Shown: positions 39,201 to 51,200 of the stretch, in pieces
How the letters are laid out: the number at the start of each line of letters is the position of its first letter
Position numbering within the stretch: the first letter of the stretch is position 1
Assembly (NCBI GenBank): GCA_039881145.1
Contig: JAYKKI010000005.1
Location: 27,049,001 to 27,113,000, forward strand
Direction: 5' to 3'
DNA from: Druceiella hillmani
Taxonomy: Eukaryota > Arthropoda > Insecta > Lepidoptera > Hepialidae
DNA: 64,000 bases
Notes under the pieces: model-generated
What the model was told of the DNA's origin: nothing
The model's database searches: none
The model's input: the letters and a program-made list of their open reading frames with translations, nothing else
Translations under genes and position numbers: made by a program

Positions 39201-42200
39201 ACTTGGTTTTATTTTTTATTAGATTTGTTTATATTATTACGTTTGCTGAGCAGAACTTAACTGAGTAACACCACATAAAGATGTTGCATTTTAAATTCAA
39301 AGACGTTTGCGCGGTATCGGTGATAAGGATGGCATTTAGTGGATGCTATACGTATCTACTATAATAGAGAAGTTACAACGAACTTGGATGTTTTAATACT
39401 AGATAGTGCTGGATTTGTTTATCTAAATTATGCGAACGATATTTCATTATTGAACATTGAAAGCTCTGAAGGAAAAGGTTTGAACGCAACCGCTTTTTAT
39501 GGTTCTGAAATTTAGGACTTTTTTGAATAAGTTATAGTTATTAGTGACAAAATTTTTAGCTATAAGCATTAAAACTGTTTAGCTATAAATGCAAATAGAA
39601 TGGGCGGGAGCAAAACTGACTGTTTTGAAGGCTTCATTAATTACAATGCCACGTTTTATGCAGTTTGCAAGAATTCGTACAATGTCTGAAGGTTATTTGC
39701 ATATTTCGCTATGAGCAACACAGCCTTCAAGCAAACATCGAAAGATGATAATAAAGTCAATCTAAACATACTCACCAACCTCGATCTACTAACCTTTTCA
39801 CTTAACGGTAGTGACGAAATAATAGAGGGCGCGTGTCATAACAATGCATCATAACAAGGACAATGCATCATAACAAGGTCGACAGATTCTAATGGATTGA
39901 AACCACTTTTTCAGTTTCGTCTGTTACTGGAGAGTATATTGGGTTATATTTCAGTTTCGATCAATTTCGAATTAATTATGTTCTGTACAATTTTCACGGA
40001 TTACCTTTGAATCTTGATTATCTATATGAGAGTAACAAAACCTTTCACATTAATTTCAAATGAAGATAATTTATAAAAAGCATTGTAATTATAATAAATC
40101 ATTTATAAAAAACAGTGTTTTATACAAAAAGGTTTAGCGTCTAAAAAGTATACACATCGTTAATAATACGCGTTTTTAGTTTCAAAGTCCGTACGCGGAA
40201 CTCTAAGATAACAACGCTGTCCGTATTTAATTGAAAACGCTACCTGTATATACTTATATATTGCAATGATTTGGTCCGAAATTGGAAATTTTATTTAAAA
40301 TTATGTACTATTTTACTTCAACGGATATATGTAAAAAAAGTGTTTATCTAGGCTTGTGTTTTTTTAATAGTTGCTTTCGAATGAAATCAAAGAGTTTTCA
40401 TTCAAAAGAAGAAGAAGGAAGAAGAAAGTAAGAGTATAAATGCATATATCTTTTTTTATTATTAAATGATAGTTGCCATTTTTGGATCTTCCAGATTATT
40501 TTGGTAACCATAATACCTGGAATTCCTGGCCAATATTAAAATATTCTCTATTTAAGCAATAAATAGTAAGATCATTTTGAACTGTATATTGTTTGTATGT
40601 TTATTTATGGTTCTTTGAAATGTGGCATAAATAAGAAAAACTTGCACCTACATTACATTTTTTAAATTTAAAAATGGATGTACAAATATCTACGGTATCA
40701 AAATGATATATATAACTTTAAATAATGTAGGTGCGGAATCCTTTTAGCATGATCCCCATTCGCACCTGCTCGGTTTTTATTTCTTACCTTTTTTTTTATA
40801 TAAAAACCATGCTTAATTTCCGAACAAACTTGGTAATACTCGATGAATGCTTATCATATAATTTATACCATACTTTAAAAAATCGATCAACGATATCGCT
40901 AATTAGTAATTGAACATTGAGTTAATCGCATCTGATTTCAGTCAGTTATTTCATTAATTTTTTTCTTTGCAGCGAGATAAGATTAAAATTCATTTCATTG
41001 CGGCATTATTCCGAGTAATTGAAAATCTTTTTTTTGTTATTATCGAATTATTTATATATTGCTTTTTTTAATTCAGTAATTGATTACCATATTATCGATT
41101 AAATTCGCTTGCTCGCACTTCCTTATTCTTAACTTGATGAGACTGACATTGCTATATTATATATTGAATGCCAAAGTTTACTCAATTCCTTATTTATATT
41201 AATTTCAATAAATTCGTTACTCTAATTTGTGTGTGTATTTCATATAGGTAAGTTTATCATAGTATTTGAATTTAGTATGCAGAATATTGTGAACTTTCCT
41301 CTATTATTTTTTGTGACTAATGTGATTTCACTGCGCCTTTATTAACTTCTAAAGAATCAATCGATTTTTCATCCCCTTCGATCGACCTTAAATTTGGCAC
41401 GTGTGCATAGTTCGCGTGACAAGTATAATTTGTATAATAAACATTGCAGATGGCGTCACAAAAACGACGAACGAGTTATTCGTGGCTCGGCTCGACTCGA
41501 CTGAAATTCGGTATTTGATAGATTTTAGGATTGTACATTACGAGTTTTGGTCAAAATTAAATAATAAAGTAAAATGGCGTCGTCAATATGGCGGACAAGT
41601 TTGGTCACTGCGCTACGATTTGATTCAAAATTGGAATACGCGGGCTTTCAACATTTCGAATTTCAAATGAAAATAAACCCTTTGGAAATTTAATGTTACA
41701 AAATAAGAGACGATTATAATTAATAAAATTTTCCTGTATTTCATCCAGTTCTTGAGATATACTATTTCAACATTATTAAAGTTTTAAATATTATACACTT
41801 CACGCACGTAGTGTATATACTATGCAAACCTGGCGACACGCTGAACGACTATCAAAGTGATACGGCGATTTATAAATAAACCTTGCATTCGTGATAGAGA
41901 ATATATTGAAAATAAGAATTAAAAAAAAATAGTTACTCATTAATAAAAAAATTACTAATACCCCACCTGAAGATGTTGTAATACAACGAAACCTAAGTCG
42001 TGGTAAATAACTTAAAAAAAGTAGAAATAATACTACATCACGTAGTTTCATTTAATTGTGTTATAAAGAAATATTGCTATGTTCTGTAAGAATGCATGTA
42101 TTTCTATAATATAATATTTTTTTTGTTGGAATCACAACTGTGATAATGATTATTTCAGAAGCGGTTCAGAATTGTCACAAGTTTCTTCAAATGTTCATAA

Positions 42201-45200
42201 GTTTCTTAAAATTTTCATAAGTTTCTTAAAATTTTCATAAGTTTCTTTAAATTGTCATAAGTTCCTTAAAATGTTCTACTAATTTTGATACACTGGATCA
42301 CTTGTATGAATAATAAATACATTTCTATTACTTCTTTATGCGTGCGGTGTCTTTATACGTATGTGTATATCGTAAGAAACGTGTCTGTATTAAAATAGGT
42401 GTGATTCTGTGCAACAAAATATATTTGAAACGTGTTTCGTGAACAAAAACTTAGATATTTTCGTTGAAATCGTAACTTTGAAAGTGATTTTTTCAAAAAC
42501 CGTTTAGGATTTACGAATAGTCACGTTATTTTGTTACATAATTGGCTATATCATAACTCTCATAGGCAAGTATTGCATTAAATGACACAGGCAAGTATTC
42601 GCTTCAAAAAATAAAATTTGGATCTCTGGTCATCCACATTCAGGACATTAAGTTAAAACACCTCCTTGAAACAGAGCCCAGGTTAAGTTAGCGTTATTTG
42701 GCAGAGCAACACTCCAGCCCTCATACTACATATATACAAGCTATAAGAAATGGAAATTGTCTGTTTGGCTGTCACACGAACTAACTCCCTTCAGCGGGTG
42801 GACATTAATTGTCACCCTAATAATTATTTGTCATAATAAGTAATTAAAAAAATTGTCTCTCGTATAATTGTACATTTTAATTTAATTCCAAATCAACAAA
42901 ACGAACAGCAATGGGTGCTTTGATTTGATACCGATCCTCTACATGAACACGGTCGTTTCCAAGTCATTCAACTCTGACGTCTATATATATACGTCTTTAA
43001 ACGCCTAAATTGTTTATAAACATTGAGATAGTGGTTGTAGCGGCTGGTGAACATTTTTTATATACACACATATAAAGGACTGATTATATAATGGAAACGT
43101 ATTTATTTTCTGACTCACAACAAAATTTTATTATGCGAGTATATAGATACTGTCCCAGTAGACTTTTTATTGCGGATGGTCACGGTCGCTTTATAGGGAG
43201 CGTAACTTTGTATAATTTAAATTTTATTATTTGATTTATATGGTGCTCTTTTAAACTATCTACTGTCTCTCTCTGAGTAACGAAGTTAGAAGATATGATA
43301 ATATTTTTCCAGAAAAAGGGAGGAACAGAGGTTGTTTGCTAACATTATTCGACAGCGACATTTTGTAAAAAATTGATGATCTACGTGTTTATGGGTGAAG
43401 CTTTTGGTTTATTGAAATTCGGTAATTTACGTACGCAAGTTTTGTTAAGTTAATTGGAATACGATAAAATATGTTAAAGAAATGTTTCTAATATATAAGA
43501 CATTTTATGAGACGAATTCATGGCAATGTTTTCTTATTTATCGGGAAAAGTTATTTAAGTCTATCTCTTCAAAGTCGCTTCTGCGATCCTGGCTTGATTT
43601 TTTAAAATCAAAGTTGAAGTGAGCATTTGATTAACTTCGTACTCATTTTATAGCTTCTATTGTCCATAAAAACTTCATAATCGCCATTTTCTTTTTTACG
43701 TCAGAAAACTATGTTCCATATAAAAATATTGTATCTATGGTGACAGAAATACTCTGTTATCTATGAAAGTATTATAAAAGTTGATTTATTATACTGCAAT
43801 ATGTAATTTTATCGAAGAAGTCTAAATACATATTTATACATAGGCTGTATATGTTAAAAGCTTATATAGAAAAGTTATTCGAAATGTAAACAGATTATTA
43901 TTAATTATTCATAGATGTCCATCTATGAATAATTATGGTAATGTAAAAACTAAGCACATTTACAACGTTTTACCATAATATTACATTTTACTTTTTACCG
44001 CAAACGTTTTGCTTTTTAAAAAAATGTTCTACATTTGAAAATCCCTTTCCAAATGGAAGCTATTTTATTTCGTTCGCTGTAAAGGATACGGCTCATTTTA
44101 AAATACTGAATAATTGTGAACGAACGAACTCGTTCAAAAATTGAGCTTTTGACATAAATTTCAATGTCAGCAATAAAAAGTTGCTGGTCAACGAGGACGA
44201 ATAAGTGGGGCATACGAGACCGTTCTCGTATATTATACTAGGTCTACAAGGCTGCCCGAAACGCGTTATTATTTATTATTATAAACACGTAATTATATTC
44301 CTATAACAGTACTCTAAAATCTATGACGCATAAATTATCATATTAATTAATACGTAAAGTCGATACAGAAATTCTTTTTATATGGGTACACGTACTAAAC
44401 TGGGTTTATAGCAATGGCGCCGGTTATTTGTATATATCTTACTGCTAAGTAGTGATTTAAATATTGCAAAATATATCGATATTGACAAGAAATATAAAGT
44501 ACTTAGTTACGTAATTACATTAGCTTCACATAATTATTTTAATATTTCATAAATTGTCACCAAAATCACTTTCTGTCCAATAAATGTCTATATACTTCTT
44601 ATATAATTAAAATTAATAAATTGTTTTGTGTTATATTTTCAAAATTACGATCGGTGAAGAGTATTTATTAAATGTATAATTTGGATATTTAAAATAAAAT
44701 GTATGTAAAAATTCCAAAAAGTGTAAATTTAGTAATATAATTTATTATGAATTGTTCAGCTAAACTAATTAATGGTATTTACAAAAGGATAAATCGAACA
44801 AAATTTGCATTTTTAAAAAATCAAAAACTAAAATTTTCTTATTGTGTAAAAAGATTAATACTATAGAAAATATTGATAAAAATATATATGGGAATAGTAT
44901 ACGCGAAAATTCCAAAAAATGTAAATTTAGTAATATCAATATTTCGAATTGTCCAGCTAAACTAATTAACGGTATTTATAAAAGGGTAAATCGAATAAAA
45001 TGTGCATTTTTAAAAAAAATCAATATATTAAAACTTTCTTATTGCGTAAAAAGATTAATACTATAGAAAATATTGATATTATTTAAAATCTTAACAGCTT
45101 CTTTTACTGTATTCACTTTTACTAATAAAATGACTAACAAACTGAAAATGCTTTTATAAGGAGGTCGATATCGTTTTAGGCATATCGATATTACGACGCA

Positions 45201-48200
45201 CGCGACACTTTCCGCCCTACTTCAAAATAACGGACTTGGACAGGTTTTGGCGCCGTTTTTGCCCCTTGGCCAAATGGATTCTTCTGATGTCCTCTCATTA
45301 CCTCGCTTGTGGCCTGATGACTCGCGTGTTGATGAGACTAATTGATAAGCGCGTTACTTATTAGCAGATGCAAGCTGTCGTTTTGCGAAGCGTTTGTGGG
45401 TATTTAAATATGTGAATCAGTGGTTACGTCAGTTACATTACCTAGCGGGAATTTGTCATGTTGGTATGTGGTAAATGATTAGCGTTTAGTATGATATTGT
45501 CGAAAATAATTAATATTATTTTTAAAGGGACCTGATGAATATTTACTTACAAAATTCTTAAAATACAATATTTGCGAAAAATTGTAAATATTTATTTATT
45601 TAATGATATAATTAGGGTTACCGTCCGCCTTCTTTTCCTCGGAAACAGTTCTTTTTTTTCAAGGCGTTTAAGATCGTAAAGAGGTGAAAAAGCCATTATT
45701 GGCACGTTGATTTAATCCATGTATTTATGGAATATATAAATAAAAATCCGGAAATATAGCTTATATTGCAAAGACTGGATATAAAGTTACAATGAAGTGG
45801 CAGGAATTTTAAAAACTCTTAGCAATAATAGTATAGTAATATACTAAGATATGTATCCAACCAAAATTTATTTCACTTATTTTCACTGTGGATTTCTTGA
45901 ATATATTTGGCGTTAATTTTGTAGAAATTCGTTATTTACAATTAAATGAAACTACGTGATGTAGTATTATTTTTACTTTATTTAAGTTATTTACCACGAC
46001 CTAGGTTTCGTTGTATTAAAACATCTTCATGTGGGATATTAGCAAAGATTGAATGGTGTGGAATCTTTGCTAATATCCCACCTGAAGATGTTGTAATACA
46101 ACGAAACCTAGGTCGTGGTAAATAGCTTAAAGAAAGTAAAAATAATACTACATCACGTAGTTTCATTTAATTGTGGACTGTGGATTTAATTTAAATTCGA
46201 TTACTGATTTCAACTTTTCGACTTCAAATGAACTAAACAACGGATGTAGATTGTAATTTAATTGATTTTATCGTTCATGCGACAAATGTCGTGAATAAAC
46301 GTCTTACAATAAGAATAATATCAGCTCCCTACGTGATTAAACTGAAAACAAGAGTTATTGCCAAATAGGCGGCACGTTTCAAAAACAGATAACGATTTAA
46401 AAATACAATTTCCTAGAACTTGCAATCTTAATGAAGTCATTTAGCTGCAATCCTCGCCCGTTGATGATCTGACTCACTTGCTGGCGCATTTTTCTTCACG
46501 TTACTTCTAATTCTTTTATATTCGTTTTATGGAGCTTCATTGCGAATTCTGCTTGACGGGTGGTATTTGCAAGCAGTTCTAGAATAACTGATGTAGTCAG
46601 GAATGACGAAGATATTATAAAGTATAATTGTATTGTTGTTCATACGGCACGTTGTCGTAATTCGTCAAGATCGTACGATTCTTCTTAAAGTTGTCGTCAT
46701 CGTAGCGTGTTGGTTGATCACTAGGCATACCTTTGACTGCGCGGCACACCGTGGGGATCCGGGTTTAATTCGCGGCCGCTCGACGAGCGGGGCTGGACTG
46801 GTGTTCTCGTTGGCTGTAAGAGATTGCTCTCGTGACAATAAGTCCGCCATATGTATTAATTGCATATATTAAAGGACATTAATAAAAAAAATGATAAACA
46901 TCATGGTGTGGTATTTTCTACTACGCACTTTAGCCATGAGACTAAACAATGATAGTCTCATCATAAACATTGTTAAAAAATAGCCAAAAATTTAATGCAT
47001 AGCAATCATAACAAAACAAGTAAAATTATACAAAGAAATTAAGGTATCTAACATAACTTAATATAGCCTCACCGCCATTTTATTTGCAACACCTTATTCT
47101 TCAATTCAATGCAAGTTTTGTTATAAATTATTATATGAAAAATTATAGTTTGACCACAGGGTATGTTGTTTTAACTCAGTAAAATGGATATCGTAAGAGA
47201 TTGCTCTCGTAGTAATAAATCCCCCATATGTATCAATTAGATACATTAAAATACATAAATAAATAAAGTTACGTGATATATCGATATCCATAGTAAACGG
47301 GCAACATTCATATTGAATGCAATGTATTGGCAGTCAATTCATCTGATACATACTGCATATACTTTAAATACGTAAATAACATTTTTCTTCAAGGCAAGGT
47401 AAAAAGTCTCGATTTATGTATCCTTGTTATGCAAGCTGACGCAGACTAAAACTGTATCAAGTTCTCTGTGTAACTAGTCCGGAGTTGATTATTGAAATTA
47501 TTATCATCGCATAGCAATCGTATCGGCGTAATAAAACTCACGTTGTTTTGTAAAAACGAGTGGCATTTCGAATGTGCTTTGATTACATACATTATATTGT
47601 AATACAATGTTGGAGATTAGTGGCTAATTTAAATTGTCATGTGGCTATTATTAGTTCCCGTCGACTCTTCACAATGGGAGAATTTAGATATAATGCCGTC
47701 CTACTGTCAAATGTCGAAAAATTACATTTTGATTGTTAGTGCGGTTTCGTGTATTTTACTGTGTTGCCATTTTTTGTCTGTGATTTTTTAGGGCAATTTA
47801 TGTGTGTACTTATAAACTATCCGATCAGTGTTTTTACATCATAATTATGCAAAAAATATTTGTTTCCAGTTGAATGAATTAGACACGTTTCCTATTATTG
47901 CCTAAGTGTAATGTTTTTTTTATTATGTTGCCTGTCTGATGTCATTTTGAATTATAAAATACACCCGCATCTTTTATATGAATATGAATTTGTTCGATAT
48001 CTATTTTAATGGGTTAAAAAACATTCCCTGTGGTCAAACTATAATTGTTCATATATCAGTTTATAACAAAACTTGCATTGAATTGAATAATAAGGTGCTG
48101 CAAATAAAATGGCGGTGAGGCTATATTAAGGTATATTGGATACCTTAATTTTTTTGCATAAGTTAATTGTTGTGTTATGATTGGTACGCACTAAATTTTT

Positions 48201-51200
48201 GTCTATTTTTTAACAGTTTTTATGATGAGACTATCATTGTTTAGGCTTATGGCTAAAATACGTAATACAAAATACCACACGATGATATCTGTTATTTATT
48301 TTATTTATGTGTCTGATTAATACATATGGCTGACTTATTGCTACGAGAGCACACCGAAACACCGGTCTAGCCCCGTTCAACTAGCAGCCAGAAATCGAAC
48401 CTGAGTCCCCGCGGTGCGCCGCGCAATCAAAGGCTTTATGCCTTATGAGCAATCCAACACACCACGGTGATGTCATATTTTGTGAAATAAAAATTATTGG
48501 AGGTCAAGGGCTACGTGCGTTGTAGGGCGAAGGGAGCGCCGTTATTTTACGTTTGTTTTTCGCGCGTTTTTCTGGACATTTTCGCCCGATTTAAACTTTG
48601 ACTCGTCAAGATACGACGCTTATTTAAGTTTCAATCGACAGGTCTATTTAGGATCTATCAGTTGTCAATGTGTATAAGTAATGTCGGTCTATACTTATCT
48701 AAAAGCCAAGTTGAAATACATCAATCGTATGTAGTTGGAAAGATCAATGTAGTGATGTTATTGTATCAATGAAACCCCACACGATCGATTGAAAAATGCT
48801 GGGAGCACGGTGGCGCAAGTACAACACCAGGGTGGCAGCAAGGAAAAGTTCGTAGCTTCCAAAAAAATATCAGCACAGACGTATTCACGTACAGTACGCC
48901 GGCCGTGTTTCCGATATATTTGCATTTCAATTTTTATTTTCAATTTGAGCTTGCATTAGCTGAAATTAGGTGAAAATTTCGTCTATCTCCATCTGTAAAT
49001 AAAAATAATCCAAGAGTATATATGTAATAAATAATCCATGTTAGACTTAATAACAATAAGTTAACATTCCAAATGGTTTAGAAGAAATCAATTTTTTTTT
49101 TACAAGAGCTATTCCCGTTTGATGAATATTGAAACAATCCCATTAAAAAAATTACTGCTATTACATCAATATCCATCGTCATGATGCGATAATTAATTGC
49201 AGTTTTACTATGTAAACTTAGCAACGAAATAAAAATATGCTAGAATTTAATAAACAAGTAATTTTGAAATTAGCAATGTATATAATAAATTAAATGCATT
49301 ATAGTGAATAATTTCGATATTAATAGTGATAATATGGGAATGGAACTTTTTATGTGGGATTTCAACTACCACTATATCTGTTTTTACACCTCAAGGTGTA
49401 AAAACAGGTATCCATTGTTTTCAGTTGCCTTCGAAGTATATTTTTTATTATATAGAATCAAGCCATAAAAAATGATAAGAAAGTACTTCCTGGTAGCATT
49501 GTCTGTAGTTCCATTTCAATTTTACTTATTCATAGTATCTGCGCTTTTACAGGACATTGTGAGGGCAAGACTTGTCGGAAAATTGCTGTTTTTTCGTTTA
49601 TATTTGGTTTAAATTATTTGTAAAATGTATTAGTAACATGTATATTCGACAGATCAAATAGATTTAAAAATAATTGAAATAAAAAAGAAAAACACTATAT
49701 TTCATCTAATTTAGAACTCCAGAAGCAAGCAGAAGCATATGACATAGGTATAATATTCGTTCATAAATACTTCAATTTACCCCAAGGAGCCATCTCCATG
49801 TATGAAAATTGTTTCATTCGACAAAAAAAATTTTTATCAGTTGACATCACAAAATATTTTTTTCTTGACCTCATTTGTAGCCAGTTATTTTTTCTTCTAT
49901 TCTTATTACCTATGCTCCAAACACAAATGTCGCATGTTATATTTAATAACAGGTTTATATAAAAGATGTTCGTAGACTAAACCAAGCGATGCTTTCTAAT
50001 CTTATTAGCTGTCCACATAAGTATTTTCGAAAAGCGGCTGGGTTTTATAAGATTGAATTATAAAGTCTATTAGTATTGATTTTATTATAAAAATATAAAT
50101 ACTCTGGTAATTATGCCAATTAGTAAATAGACAAATATTTTTATAATAACGATCTAACAGAATGAGTGTGGTCAGATATAGTAGAGTATAACCATATTGA
50201 TTAGTGTACAGTAAAATAACTGACTCTAAGTGAAACATGGTGTGACTACTGGTAATAAAACACTCGTTTGCATAGATTGTAGCCATTAATTTTATTATAT
50301 TACCTAATGAAATATTATGTTGAACTATTTAATATTTAATTAGCAAATTTGTTACACCTATAGTTATGAGAGTAATTTTGATAAACCTTATATAGCAACA
50401 GATTATGCTAATGAAAAAATAAAGTTAAGAAAACAATAACAGTTGTATTCAAAGATATGGTAGGAAATGAAAGTTTTACTGGCTTTTAATGATGCCATAT
50501 GCGATCAGTTTGGTGTGCTCACATCAACTCAATTCACTTTACTATATATCTTATTTTGTACTTTTTTAATTGCGTTTATTAGATAAAAACGCACCAATGT
50601 AGACACTATTCAAAAGCTAAGTTTCAAGTTCTTACTTCGACTAGAAGTGTCAAATTATATTACTACATTATCGCACAAAATTATTAAATGTTTACAATGT
50701 TAACAACGATAAAATGTTACGATTAAATGTTTACAATGTTAACTCAGATACTGTGAACAAGTAAAGTGGGAGTGGCACAAGGGAGAACTGAAATGAGCTA
50801 AACCATCACACGCTCAGTTTTGCCTAATATCATTCGGGTGTATCACACTGCATGACAGAATCCCATCATAGTATCAGTTGACATTTTGACAGTTATTTCT
50901 TTTACATAAAGTGACCGTATGTAGTATTTTTAAAATATTGCCAGTAATATGGTTCATTTTATTAGCTTTTATGAACCTTAATGTTTTCAGTGTGCACTAT
51001 TATAATGTATTTTAATGTACTTCTATAGTTTCGTCAATTTCTTTAAAAATTAGTGTTCAAAATGTTTATCACGAACCTAATATTATGGTTTCAAAAGTAT
51101 GCTTTTGGCTTATCAGGGTAATTTGCTTTATAACAAAGTTTTAGAGATGTCTCTTTTTAATTGTTTATAGGGCATTTTTAAACAGGTTAAAACATATTCA

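Noticed and set aside
46633..46872. Overlapping plus and minus open frames near 46.7 kb
   Set aside because: They fall within the SINE-like element and are not kept open in its inverted copy.
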